From NCBI RefSeq assembly GCF_001667115.1, contig NZ_LZIJ01000079.1:84720-148719 (forward strand): a stretch of 64,000 nt of DNA. The letters run 5' to 3'. Below, piece after piece: positions 46,684 through 56,212 of this stretch (position 1 is its first letter; every line of letters starts with the position of its first letter). Origin of the DNA: Mycobacterium sp. 852002-51163_SCH5372311. Lineage in GTDB: Bacteria; Actinomycetota; Actinomycetes; Mycobacteriales; Mycobacteriaceae. Position numbers and translations under genes: made by a program. Below the pieces are notes generated by a model. It saw only the letters and a program-made list of their open reading frames with translations. It did no database searches and had not been told where the DNA came from.

Positions 46684-46997
46684 CGACCGCCGTCGGCGAC
46701 GCCGCCGAGGTTGCGCGCCGCTTGGTGTTCGTGCTGGTCCCACGCCGTCGCGGTGATCCTGAGGTTGCGCGCCATCTCGGCATGGTCATCGGCCTGCTGC
46801 TCATAGCACTGTCGCCTCAGCTCGAGCAGTTCGCGTCCCGCATCGCGAAGCTCGCCGAAGATCGGCCCCAGCGAGTCCAGGCTCTCCTGGATCGCAGGAT
46901 GCGACGACGGCACGGTCCGCAGATAGTCGGAGACCTGCTCGTGATGCGCAGCTGCTTCACGCAAATGCGTGGGCATCACATGGACTTGATCTGCCAT
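46680..46997 (-). CDS. EspC-like (DUF2580) ESX secretion-associated protein (Rv0027-like)
   Basis: A 105-residue helical protein: VHVMPTHLREAAAHHEQVSD, then SLDSLGPIFGELRDAGRELL and QQADDHAEMARNLRITATAW. The helix-turn-helix hairpin arrangement resembles WXG100/EspC-type secreted proteins, although no strict WXG is present. It is a plausible substrate or chaperone of a type VII system. Translation is coupled to the DUF2694 gene (ATGA overlap). Confidence 0.8.
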   Translation of the reverse strand: MADQVHVMPTHLREAAAHHEQVSDYLRTVPSSHPAIQESLDSLGPIFGELRDAGRELLELRRQCYEQQADDHAEMARNLRITATAWDQHEHQAARNLGGVADGGR

Positions 46998-47042
46998 CGG
47001 TTGTCTCCTAGTCGTGCGCCGAGGGTGGGACCGGCGGGCTCA

Positions 47043-48491
47043 CTATTGTGCCCTGGCCAACCCCACCGGCGTAGCCGCCGGCCGGGTCGGTGTCGGTGGT
47101 TCGGTCTGCGCCGGCGCTGTACCCGGTGCCTGAGTAGCCGGCTCCGGCGGATGCTCCCAGCCTAGAAAGCTGGGTCCGCTCACCGTGGAGATGTGCTGTA
47201 TCTGACCGTCCATGATCGCCTTGCTGTGGCCGAGCGCAAGCGCGTGGCGATCGGTGAACATGCCGACGTCTCCCGGTGTGACTTGCGACGGCTCGATCGG
47301 CTGGGCAACCGGCGTGCCGGGCGGGGGAATCGTAATGCCCTGCTGGCGAAAGGCCTCGGGAATCGGAACGCCAGCGGCTGCGGCCTTGATGGCCGCTGCC
47401 AACTGCGGACTGGCAGCCGTGACCGTTTCGCCGTCGGGCAGCGTCACCGATGTCGGACCCGCCGCTTCGGGATCCGCCGATGAGGCGTCCTTGTGTTCGC
47501 CGTCTTTGTCGTGTGGGTTGTCGTGGAGGTCGCCGGGACCGTCACGGTCTGTCGGTTTGGACGGCGCGTTCCTGTCGTCGTCGAGTTCTCGTAGCTCCGG
47601 ATCGATTCCGCTGCCCCTTGACGCGCCGGCCAGCGGCAGTCCGCCCGGCAGCCCCAAACCCGGCATGGCGGTCGGCACTGCGCCGCCGGGCGTCGCTGCT
47701 CCGCCAAGGTTCGGAATGCCCGGTATCGCGGAACTCATCGGGATTCCCGGCGCTGGTGGGGCCGTCGCGACACCCGACGGCGGTGAATCCGCGTCCGGCA
47801 AGCCGGGATCGTCGGCCAGCAGCGCATCCAGGTACGGTTCCGAGCCCTCGTCGGTGAGGCCACCCGTGGGCGTGGGTGCGGTCGTGGGCGGCCGCCCCTC
47901 GCCCGCACCGCTGGATCCAGCCGTGGATGCGTTGTACAGCGATGTCCACGCAGCCATCAATGCGGACTTCGACGTATCGTCGAGGCTCGCATCAGCGACC
48001 ACTGACCGGATGTCGCGCAGCTTGCCGATGAGGAACCGCTGAAAGTCGCGAGCACCCGCGGGAGTATCCAGATCCGATCGTCCTCGAAGCGCTGCCTCGA
48101 TCTCTTGCTGCAACTTGGTCAGCGCCGCCCGGCCGTCGACGGTTTTGAGGTGGGCATTCAGGATCGCCGAAACCACTTGCAGATCGAGTTGGGAACTGGC
48201 CGAATTCTGATGTGCCAGAGCGGCTTCGGCCCGCGCTATGGCTTCGGCGGCGTCGCTGTCGGGTCGATCCGCCGGCGGTCCGGCCGCTGGCGCACCCGTC
48301 CCGACATTGAACAGCTCTGGATGCTGGCGGCGGACCTTGCCCAAAATCGCTTCGAGTTGCTCCGGACTGGTGAAGGGGATGACGACAGCCTTCACCTCGT
48401 CCGTCGTCAAGCCGGTCTTCCATGCTTCCGGGTCGCCGGTGGCCGCCCGGACACGTGCCAGCGCTGCGACTAGATCTCCCCATGTCGACAT
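47043..48491 (-). CDS. DUF4226-containing ESX-associated protein (Rv0026-like)
   Basis: A 482-residue protein. N-terminal part (1-65): MSTWGDLVAALARVRAATGD and FTSPEQLEAILGKVR. A helical domain at about 90-195 contains DTPAGARDFQRFLIGKLRDI, which is also present ([20 protein letters not shown]) in the 49120-49476 protein. A Pro/Gly/Asp-rich linker (about 200-345) leads to a C-terminal domain with SQVTPGDVGMFTDRHALALG. The protein seems modular, with the DUF4226 helix pair as dimer or substrate-binding unit. Function unknown. Confidence 0.75.
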   Translation of the reverse strand: MSTWGDLVAALARVRAATGDPEAWKTGLTTDEVKAVVIPFTSPEQLEAILGKVRRQHPELFNVGTGAPAAGPPADRPDSDAAEAIARAEAALAHQNSASSQLDLQVVSAILNAHLKTVDGRAALTKLQQEIEAALRGRSDLDTPAGARDFQRFLIGKLRDIRSVVADASLDDTSKSALMAAWTSLYNASTAGSSGAGEGRPPTTAPTPTGGLTDEGSEPYLDALLADDPGLPDADSPPSGVATAPPAPGIPMSSAIPGIPNLGGAATPGGAVPTAMPGLGLPGGLPLAGASRGSGIDPELRELDDDRNAPSKPTDRDGPGDLHDNPHDKDGEHKDASSADPEAAGPTSVTLPDGETVTAASPQLAAAIKAAAAGVPIPEAFRQQGITIPPPGTPVAQPIEPSQVTPGDVGMFTDRHALALGHSKAIMDGQIQHISTVSGPSFLGWEHPPEPATQAPGTAPAQTEPPTPTRPAATPVGLARAQ

Positions 48492-48659
48492 CGGTCAGAC
48501 CAAGCGCGTTGTCGCCGGTTGTGGGTGCCGTCGCGAGCCCTCCATGCGGCGTCACAGTACGCAGGCGGCTGGACTGCGACAATTCACCTTCCGCAGTTGG
48601 CGCAAGAATTTCGCAAGTGGTCGGCAGTAACCTACGGCCGACGCCAGCGAGGAACCACG

Positions 48660-49061
48660 ATGCACACCATCCGCACCATAAAACCAATTCTCGAAAGAGC
48701 CCTGCTGTCAACCGGTGTGGTGCTGTTGGGCTTTGGGTTGACCGGGGGCACAGCCGACGCCAGATCTGGTCCGGTACCCCTGGGCGCCTGGCCCGGCTGC
48801 CCGGAAGACCACCCGGCAGGGCCGTGTCACTGGTGCCCAGGAGATCCTCCGGTGCAGACCGGCAATCTTCGGGTGAACCCGGTGATTTGGGACAACAACG
48901 TCTGCCACACCTACTGGTACGTGTACTTCGGGCAGGGCAATGTTGCGCAGAACATCTTTGAGGGAGAAGTTCCGCCGCCACCGCCTCCGCCGCCGCCCCC
49001 GGGTCTCATCAACAAAGACAACTGCCGGTTCATCCTCGGAAACTTCTGTCCGCGTGCATAA
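48660..49061 (+). CDS. Secreted Pro/Cys-containing hypothetical protein
   Basis: A 133-residue protein with a signal peptide (residues 1-35; ALLSTGVVLLGFGLTGGTADA). The mature part has six Cys (GCPED, PCHWCPGD, NVCHTYW, NCRF, NFCPRA), a WDNNVCHTYWYVYFGQGN core and a run of ten prolines before the last 19 residues. GAGGA lies 7 nt upstream of the ATG. It is encoded on the plus strand inside the minus-strand ESX-associated cluster. Not recognised beyond a general similarity to mycobacterial secreted proteins. Confidence 0.8.
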   Translation: MHTIRTIKPILERALLSTGVVLLGFGLTGGTADARSGPVPLGAWPGCPEDHPAGPCHWCPGDPPVQTGNLRVNPVIWDNNVCHTYWYVYFGQGNVAQNIFEGEVPPPPPPPPPPGLINKDNCRFILGNFCPRA

Positions 49062-49119
49062 ACGCGTGATTGGTCACTGACGTCGATTACGCCAAGGAAA
49101 TGCGGGCGGCTAGGGCCCG

Positions 49120-49476
49120 TTAAGACGCCCCGGCTGCATATTGATCTCGCAGTTCTTGCAGCACAGCGCTTTTCGCCTGAGCGAGTTCGCGGGCGTGCGC
49201 CACGACCGCTGCGATCTCCCGTTCTTTCGCGACCAGGAACCGTTGAAACTCGCGGGCGCCCAATGGGGTGTCGACGGCGGACTGGTCTGACACGGCGCGC
49301 TCGATTTCCGCTGCGATCGCATCGAGTCGACGGACGCTCTCGCGCATCTCGGCATGAGCGCTGCCAATTGCCTCCGTCAGAAACCGGTCGGCGTCGGTGA
49401 TGGCATTGTGCCGGCTCGCCAGGCCCGCCTGTTTTGCCTGTATCGCGGCTATCGAAGGTTCAGCCTGCTCCGCCAT
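49120..49476 (-). CDS. DUF4226 protein (Rv0025-like)
   Basis: A 118-residue, almost entirely helical protein: [40 protein letters not shown], then [20 protein letters not shown] and a final helix. It is a stand-alone copy of the helical domain within the Rv0026-like protein. It lies 12 nt after the NlpC/P60 gene on the same strand. Function unknown. Confidence 0.8.
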   Translation of the reverse strand: MAEQAEPSIAAIQAKQAGLASRHNAITDADRFLTEAIGSAHAEMRESVRRLDAIAAEIERAVSDQSAVDTPLGAREFQRFLVAKEREIAAVVAHARELAQAKSAVLQELRDQYAAGAS

Positions 49477-49488
49477 GCTTCAACCTCC

Positions 49489-50340
49489 TCAAACCGGCCG
49501 ACGAATCTGCACGTAATTGCCCAACCGGCTGATCCGCACCGATGCACCCGAGTAAGGCGCTTCGACGACCAGATTGTGGCCGATCGCCATCTGCACGTGT
49601 CCGGCGTGCGGAAAGACGAGATCGCCAGGCCGTACTTGCGCGCGCGGCACCGGAATTCCGTCGTTGATCTGTTGATACGTGGTGCGGTCCAAGCGGATTC
49701 CCGCTTGGGCGTAGGCCCATTGGACCAAACCCGAGCAGTCGAATTGGTTGGGCCCGGTCGCGCCCCAGACATACGGGCGGCCCAGCCGCGACAGCGCGGC
49801 GCGTACCGCGACTGCGGCCCGACCGCTCGCCGACGGCAGCCGCAACCCGGCGCCGCGATAGTGCGACAGCCGGTACCGCAGCGCCCGCAACGCCGCCGCA
49901 TGCCGCCGCGCTCGCCAGCGTGCCGCCAGCACGTGCCCGCGCTGAGCCCGCAGCCGCGCCACCCGACGCCGTATCGCCTCACGCTGGGCCATCGGGGTGG
50001 CAGCGACGGTGGCGGCATCGGCGCGGGCGTCATCGAGGACAACCTTCGTCAGCTCGTGTGCCCGCATCCGGTCCCGGTGAGCCCCGGCCAGCACAGCGGT
50101 GATGCCACCATCCGTCCGTGCCGACGACAGCACAGCCTCCCGGCTCCTGTGCACCGCCAGCCGATAATTCCCTTGTGCCGCACCGGCATTCACTCCGGCG
50201 ACTCGTTGCAGCAGGTCCGCGTAATGTCCGGTGCCGGCATCCACCGCGATGTGTCGCGTGCCGCCGGCGAACAGTTGGTGGGCCCGGCTCAATTCGTCGA
50301 TCTCACTCTGAACCACTGGTTCCCCCAGCCTCGATGGCAT
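49489..50340 (-). CDS. NlpC/P60 peptidoglycan endopeptidase (Rv0024-like)
   Basis: A 283-residue protein. Residues 1-160 are helical and Arg/Ala-rich. The C-terminal NlpC/P60 domain has RPYVWGATGPNQFDCSGLVQ (catalytic Cys), RPGDLVFPHAGHVQMAIG (catalytic His) and VEAPYSG (third residue). No clear signal peptide is seen. ATG at 50340 overlaps the Rv0023-like gene by 38 nt; GTG at 50316 with GGGGGA upstream is an alternative. A similar NlpC/P60 gene (Rv3896c) sits next to ESX-2 in M. tuberculosis from memory, supporting a secretion-linked role. Confidence 0.87.
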   Translation of the reverse strand: MPSRLGEPVVQSEIDELSRAHQLFAGGTRHIAVDAGTGHYADLLQRVAGVNAGAAQGNYRLAVHRSREAVLSSARTDGGITAVLAGAHRDRMRAHELTKVVLDDARADAATVAATPMAQREAIRRRVARLRAQRGHVLAARWRARRHAAALRALRYRLSHYRGAGLRLPSASGRAAVAVRAALSRLGRPYVWGATGPNQFDCSGLVQWAYAQAGIRLDRTTYQQINDGIPVPRAQVRPGDLVFPHAGHVQMAIGHNLVVEAPYSGASVRISRLGNYVQIRRPV

Positions 50341-51067
50341 CGGTGAACGCCCGGACGCGGGGGAGTGCACCGGGCGGGATGGCTCCCCGGTTTCGGATGT
50401 CCCACACTTCGTCACCGCCGACGCCCAGCAGTGCGGCGATGATGGTCTCCGGCAACGCCGACCGCGCGCACGCGCGATCGAACCGCGCGCTCAAACTGGT
50501 GGGCATCCGCTCCAAGAGCGCGCTGCGCGTCGACTCGAGCTGCTGCAGGTGTTCCATCAGCCGGCCGGTCGAGTCGGCACCGGCATTCACCGCCACCCGC
50601 CAGGAGCTGGCCGCCAGTAGTTCGGCCTTCACACACTGCGCGATCACAGAGAGAATATACGTCTCATATTCGTTTGATGTTGACGCCGGCAGTCGAGCGA
50701 TCACCGATCTGATGGCATCGAGCTGGGCTTCGGCGTAACCTTCGAGCACTTCTGTGTCGCTCTTGCGGTCCACGACGACCGTGTTAGGACCCCTTGCGGC
50801 GAGCGGCTCGGGTGGCTGTGCGGCGATGAGCCGCGCCAACTCAGCATCAGGATCGGCGGCCACCAGCAGCCGTGAGTAGGTGCCCGGAGGCAAACCAAGT
50901 CCGTTTTCCACCTTTTGAACAGTGCTTTTGTGAGGTTTGCGGGCGCCGCGCTCTAGATAGCTAAGGCCCATGATGCTGACGCCGGTCGCGGCCGCCAGGT
51001 CCGCCAGCGACAAGTCGCGTGACTCGCGCAGCGCTCGTAGCGCCGCGCCGGCCGATTCACGGCCCAT
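50303..51067 (-). CDS. XRE-family regulator (Rv0023-like)
   Basis: A 254-residue regulator. The helix-turn-helix (about 3-60) reads ALRALRESRDLSLADLAAAT and GVSIMGLSYLERGARKPHKS. A C-terminal domain of about 190 residues has TSNEYETYILSVIAQCVKAE. ATG at 51067 starts MGRESAGAALRALRES as in Rv0023 from memory. It is divergent from whiB5 and heads the ESX-associated gene set on the minus strand, so it may regulate both. ACGTTTC repeats in the shared promoter are candidate sites. Confidence 0.9.
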   Translation of the reverse strand: MGRESAGAALRALRESRDLSLADLAAATGVSIMGLSYLERGARKPHKSTVQKVENGLGLPPGTYSRLLVAADPDAELARLIAAQPPEPLAARGPNTVVVDRKSDTEVLEGYAEAQLDAIRSVIARLPASTSNEYETYILSVIAQCVKAELLAASSWRVAVNAGADSTGRLMEHLQQLESTRSALLERMPTSLSARFDRACARSALPETIIAALLGVGGDEVWDIRNRGAIPPGALPRVRAFTDAIEAGGTSGSE

Positions 51068-51125
51068 CGCACGCTCCGGCCACAGACCGGATATTACACA
51101 ACCGACCAGTCCGCCATGTAGATAT

Positions 51126-51190
51126 ACGTTTCTGTCACGTTTCTCTTGCAATCCCTCCCGGTCCGTGTATACGCTTTCGCCTACGTTTCG
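51126..51190. promoter_or_regulatory. Shared Rv0023/whiB5 promoter with ACGTTTC repeats
   Basis: ACGTTTC occurs at 51126-51132, 51137-51143 (11-bp period) and 51183-51189 in the 143-bp divergent gap. The first pair is spaced by one helical turn. The third copy is 21 bp before the whiB5 start. They are candidate sites for the XRE regulator; unproven. Confidence 0.45.
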
Positions 51191-51210
51191 CTTCTGACAA
51201 GGAGATCAAC

Positions 51211-51627
51211 ATGGGACATCCGTGCGCGGTCAACCCGGAACTATGGTTCGGCTACCCAGATGACGACTGTGGAGACGGCGCGGCGAAGGCTCGCGCATAC
51301 GAGCGCTCAGCCACCGAGGCGCGGATCCAATGCCTACGCCGCTGCCCGCTGGCCCAGCAGCGGCTGTGCGCCCAGCGTGCGATCAAGCATCGCGAAGAGT
51401 ACGGCGTCTGGGCCGGGGTGAAACTTCCCGGCGGTCAATACCGCAAACGTGAGCAGCTGGCCCGCGCCCACGACGTTTTGCGGCGCATCGCCGCCGGCGA
51501 GATCAACGCCAGAGAGCTGCCCGAAAACGCGGCGCTGCTCGCCCGCCGCGAACGCGATGCCGTTCCGGCGGCCGCGGTGGTGGTGCACCTGCCGGCGGTA
51601 CGAGTGGGCCCGCGGCCCGCGGCCTGA
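51211..51627 (+). CDS. whiB5: WhiB-family iron-sulphur regulator WhiB5
   Basis: A 138-residue WhiB protein. Candidate cluster ligands are Cys20 (DDC), Cys41, Cys45 and Cys53 in IQCLRRCPLAQQRLC; Cys5 is an extra Cys. The turn motif GVWAGVKLPGG follows. Spacing C-x3-C-x7-C differs slightly from the common C-x2-C-x5-C. A basic tail with an Arg/Lys-rich helix may bind DNA. GGAG lies 6 nt before the ATG. Position next to Rv0023 matches whiB5. From memory, WhiB5 is linked to control of type VII secretion genes in M. tuberculosis. Confidence 0.93.
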   Translation: MGHPCAVNPELWFGYPDDDCGDGAAKARAYERSATEARIQCLRRCPLAQQRLCAQRAIKHREEYGVWAGVKLPGGQYRKREQLARAHDVLRRIAAGEINARELPENAALLARRERDAVPAAAVVVHLPAVRVGPRPAA

Positions 51628-51683
51628 CGAAGTGGTACGCCGCGCCAGTTTGCTGACCGATCCGACGGGGTAGCCGCGCATGC

Positions 51684-53066
51684 ATGACGTTCGACCTGAC
51701 GCCGACGGCAGCGCAGCACGACCTCGCCCGGCGCACCCACGAGTTCTCCGAAGATTGCATACGCCCGGTCGCCCTCGAGTATGACCAGCGGCAGGAGTTC
51801 CCGTGGCCCGTGCTGGAGGAAGCTGCCCAGCGCGGGTTTTACAGCCCGCTGTTCTACCGCGATCTGATCGGTGACCCGACCGGCATTTCGTTGCCAATGT
51901 TCATGGAGGAGCTGTTTTGGGGTTGCGCCGGCATCGGTCTGGCCATTGTCATGCCGGCGTTGGCGTTGTCGGCGATCGGTCAGGCCGCATCACCTGAGCA
52001 GATGCTGGAATGGGCACCCGAATGCTTCGGAACGCCAGGCGATCTCAAGCTCGCGGCGCTGGCCATCTCGGAACCCGAAGGCGGCAGCGACGTGCGCAAT
52101 CTGCGCACCACAGCCCGCCGCGACGGCGACGACTGGATCATCGACGGGCACAAGATGTGGATCGGCAACGGCGGGATCGCCAACGTGCACGTCGTCAACG
52201 CGGTCGTCGATCAGGAACTCGGCCACCGCGGTCAGGCGCTGTTCGTGGTGCCCGGCGGCACGCCCGGACTGGAACTGGTGCGCAAACTGGACAAGCTGGG
52301 CTGCCGCGCGTCGCACACTGCCGAGTTGCGGTTCGACGGCGTTCGGGTTCCGGGAGCGAATTTGCTTGGCGGACAGGAGAAGCTCGACGCCAAACTTGCG
52401 AAGGCCCGCGAAGTGGTGGCCGGCGGCCAGCGCTCCGGCTCGGCGACGCTGGGCACCTTCGAGCAGACACGTCCGATGGTCGCCGCCCAGGCGATCGGGA
52501 TCGCCCGCGCCGCACTGGAATACGCGACGGCCTATGCCACCGAACGGGAGGCGTTCGGCGGTCCGATCATCGACAACCAGGGCATTGCGTTTCCCCTGGC
52601 GGAGCTGGCCACCCAGATCGATGCCGCCCGGTTGCTGACGTGGCGCGCCTCTTGGATGGCGGCCAACGGAGTGCCGTTCGAGCGAGGGGAGGGCTCGATG
52701 TCCAAGCTCGCTGCCAGCGAGGTCGCCGTCAAGGCCACCGAACGCGCCATCCAGACCATGGGCGGCTGGGGTTACATCACCGACCACCCGGTGGAGAAGT
52801 GGTATCGGGATGCCAAGCTGTACACCATCTTTGAAGGCACCAGCGAGATTCAGCGCATGGTTATCTCCAACGCGCTGGGAGCATCGGTGGATACGCCGCC
52901 GCTGCATGTGGTGCTCGAGCCCTCCGGCGGACCTCTGAACCGGATGTTCGGTCGTGGCACCCCGTTGCGATCACGCGCTGCCGATGCCGCGCTGTCGATG
53001 CAAGATCGGGTTCCCGAGCCCGTCATGCGCTTGGCGATGAAGGTACTGCGGCCGCCGGGGAGGTAA
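51684..53066 (+). CDS. Acyl-CoA dehydrogenase
   Basis: A 460-residue flavoprotein of normal ACAD size plus a C-terminal extension (about 400-460). AALAISEPEGGSDVRNLRTT and WIIDGHKMWIGNGG are FAD/substrate-site segments. MGGWGYITDHPVEKWYRDAK and IFEGTSEIQRMV lead to the end; the Glu in the last segment is at the usual catalytic position. It catalyses alpha,beta-dehydrogenation of an acyl-CoA; the chain length is unknown. It starts an apparent ACAD-pirin-GNAT gene set absent at this place in M. tuberculosis as I recall. Confidence 0.93.
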   Translation: MTFDLTPTAAQHDLARRTHEFSEDCIRPVALEYDQRQEFPWPVLEEAAQRGFYSPLFYRDLIGDPTGISLPMFMEELFWGCAGIGLAIVMPALALSAIGQAASPEQMLEWAPECFGTPGDLKLAALAISEPEGGSDVRNLRTTARRDGDDWIIDGHKMWIGNGGIANVHVVNAVVDQELGHRGQALFVVPGGTPGLELVRKLDKLGCRASHTAELRFDGVRVPGANLLGGQEKLDAKLAKAREVVAGGQRSGSATLGTFEQTRPMVAAQAIGIARAALEYATAYATEREAFGGPIIDNQGIAFPLAELATQIDAARLLTWRASWMAANGVPFERGEGSMSKLAASEVAVKATERAIQTMGGWGYITDHPVEKWYRDAKLYTIFEGTSEIQRMVISNALGASVDTPPLHVVLEPSGGPLNRMFGRGTPLRSRAADAALSMQDRVPEPVMRLAMKVLRPPGR

Positions 53067-53094
53067 CGACCCGAAAAGAGGTAGCGTCGGGCTG

Positions 53095-54072
53095 GTGAGC
53101 AACCTCGAGGCGGCGCCGGTCGAAGTGGCTTGCTCCGCGTCCCGCGCCGCGGGTATCGAGGTGCTGCAGCCACGTGAGGTTCCACTGGGCGGCCCGCGTG
53201 CGATCCCGGTGCAACGCACGCTGCCGCAGCGTCAGCGCTCGCTGGTCGGTGCCTGGTGCTTCGTCGACCACTACGGTCCCGTCTCGGCGAGGATGGACGT
53301 TCCGCCTCATCCCCACACCGGGCTGCAAACGGTCAGTTGGTTGTTCAGTGGGGAAGTGGAGCATCGCGACAGCGGCGGCGTCCATGCGATGGTGCGGCCC
53401 GGCGAGCTGAACCTGATGACGGCGGGAGCGGGCATCTGCCACTCCGAAGTCTCGGCGCGATCGGATTCCGGCACGGTGCTGCACGGCGCGCAGCTGTGGG
53501 TGGCGCTACCGGAGGCCGCTCGCGACACCGGACGGGACTTCGCTCACTATGTGCCCGCGCCCATTTCGTTGCCGAATGCGGCCGCGCGGGTATTCCTCGG
53601 GGAGCTGGCGGGCAGCCGTTCGCCGGTGCCGACGTTTACACCGCTGCTGGGCGCCCAGATCGACCTCGCCCCGCGCGCTCGGTTGGACATCGACATCGAC
53701 CCCGCATTTGAACACGGCGTGCTGTGCGACGTGGGTGAGGTAGAGATGGGCGGAACTGCTCTGGCGGTCGCCGAGCTCGGGTACCAAGGGCCGGGCAACT
53801 CTGTCCTGCCGCTGCGCAACGCCGGGGAGCAGCCCGCGCGGGTGCTGTTGCTCGGCGGCACACCGTTCACCGAAGAGCTGGTGATGTGGTGGAACTTCGT
53901 GGGTCGCAGCCATGACGACATCGTCAGCTATCGCCAACTGTGGGAGGACGCCGACGAACGCTTCGGCGCCGTCTCCGGGTACCAGGGCGCGGTCGCCAGG
54001 CTGCCCGCCCCGCCGATGCCGACCACCCGGCTGCGGCCAAGACCGATACCGAACAGGAGGGAATCCGAATGA
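53095..54072 (+). CDS. Pirin-family bicupin
   Basis: A 325-residue cupin. The N-terminal metal site is recognised by PPHPHTGLQTVSWLFSGEVE and the downstream His in GAGICHSE; these are the conserved pirin ligands. The C-terminal cupin is more divergent. Pirins act as quercetinase-like enzymes or redox-sensitive cofactors. GTG at 53095 lies 28 bp after the ACAD stop; its own stop overlaps the GNAT start (ATGA), so the three genes are likely one operon. Confidence 0.9.
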   Translation: MSNLEAAPVEVACSASRAAGIEVLQPREVPLGGPRAIPVQRTLPQRQRSLVGAWCFVDHYGPVSARMDVPPHPHTGLQTVSWLFSGEVEHRDSGGVHAMVRPGELNLMTAGAGICHSEVSARSDSGTVLHGAQLWVALPEAARDTGRDFAHYVPAPISLPNAAARVFLGELAGSRSPVPTFTPLLGAQIDLAPRARLDIDIDPAFEHGVLCDVGEVEMGGTALAVAELGYQGPGNSVLPLRNAGEQPARVLLLGGTPFTEELVMWWNFVGRSHDDIVSYRQLWEDADERFGAVSGYQGAVARLPAPPMPTTRLRPRPIPNRRESE

Positions 54073-54404
54073 CTGCGGACAAGACGGGCGCCGAAACCAC
54101 GGTGAGCACCGAGGACGGGCGCTACACCATTGCCGTGGAGGGCAAAACCGTCGGGCTGGCCGAATTTGCCGATCGGGGCAATCAGCGCGTCTTCCACCAC
54201 ACCGAGACCGATCCCGCATACGGAGGACGAGGATTGGCGACAATTCTTGTCGAGCATGCGCTGAAAGCGACGCGCGAGGCGGGCAAGCGCATCGTCCCGC
54301 TGTGCTCCATGGTCGTCACGGTGTTGAAGAAGCATCCCGAATACGACGACATCACCGATCCCGTCACGGTCGACATCCAGCAGTGGGCGCAGACCTTGCC
54401 GTAG
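54069..54404 (+). CDS. GNAT-like N-acetyltransferase (YjdJ type)
   Basis: A 111-residue minimal GNAT: VFHHTETDPAYGGRGLATIL contains the acetyl-CoA loop (GGRGLA), and KRIVPLCSMVVTVLKKHPEY is the C-terminal beta-alpha unit. Such short GNATs (YjdJ/GTLF3B-like) bind acetyl-CoA; their substrates are unknown. The first base of its ATG lies within the pirin stop overlap, showing translational coupling. Confidence 0.88.
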   Translation: MTADKTGAETTVSTEDGRYTIAVEGKTVGLAEFADRGNQRVFHHTETDPAYGGRGLATILVEHALKATREAGKRIVPLCSMVVTVLKKHPEYDDITDPVTVDIQQWAQTLP

Positions 54405-54427
54405 TCGCATCGCGGTTTCCGCGTGGC

Positions 54428-55735
<1,308 letters not shown>

Positions 55736-55825
55736 CGTTGCGCCTCTCTCGATAATCGTCGATGAGAATATCGGCGCAATTTTGCAGACGAGCGGCAGAC
55801 CGGCTGGGCGCCGGTACGCCGTGAA

Positions 55826-56212
55826 TTAAGTGGACCGCCGGGCCATGTCGACCAATCGGTGGGCGATCTTGGCGACCGTGTCCAGCTCCCCGGTCGCCAC
55901 CGCGATCACCAACTCGAACTTCTCGTCCTCGGACGCAGCGATGGTGTAGCCGTTGTAGCCGTAGAACAGCCGCATGGCGACCCAGCCCAGCCGCTTGTTG
56001 CCATCGACGAGGGCGCGGTTTTTGACCAACGACTCGAGTAGCGCGGCGGCCTTCTCGTGGATCGTTTGATAGGCATCCTGTCCGAACACCGAGGTCGGCG
56101 GCCGGGCAAGTGCGGATTCGAGCAGGCCGTAATCGCGGACCTGTGGTGGGCGTCCAAGATAGGCCGCAGCCGCGGCCAGCAGGTCATCGAGATCGAGGTA
56201 CTCGCTGCTCAT
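55826..56212 (-). CDS. Doc-type (Fic-fold) toxin of a toxin-antitoxin pair
   Basis: A 128-residue death-on-curing-like protein: QVRDYGLLESALARPPTSVF, EKAAALLESLVKNRALVDGN and KRLGWVAMRLFYGYNGYTI. The Fic motif HxFx(D/E)xNxR appears as R66-ALVDGNKR, so the first His is Arg, while Asp70, Asn72 and Arg74 are kept. Doc phosphorylates EF-Tu; loss of this His may impair catalysis. The antitoxin gene lies just upstream with a 4-nt overlap. Confidence 0.87.
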   Translation of the reverse strand: MSSEYLDLDDLLAAAAAYLGRPPQVRDYGLLESALARPPTSVFGQDAYQTIHEKAAALLESLVKNRALVDGNKRLGWVAMRLFYGYNGYTIAASEDEKFELVIAVATGELDTVAKIAHRLVDMARRST

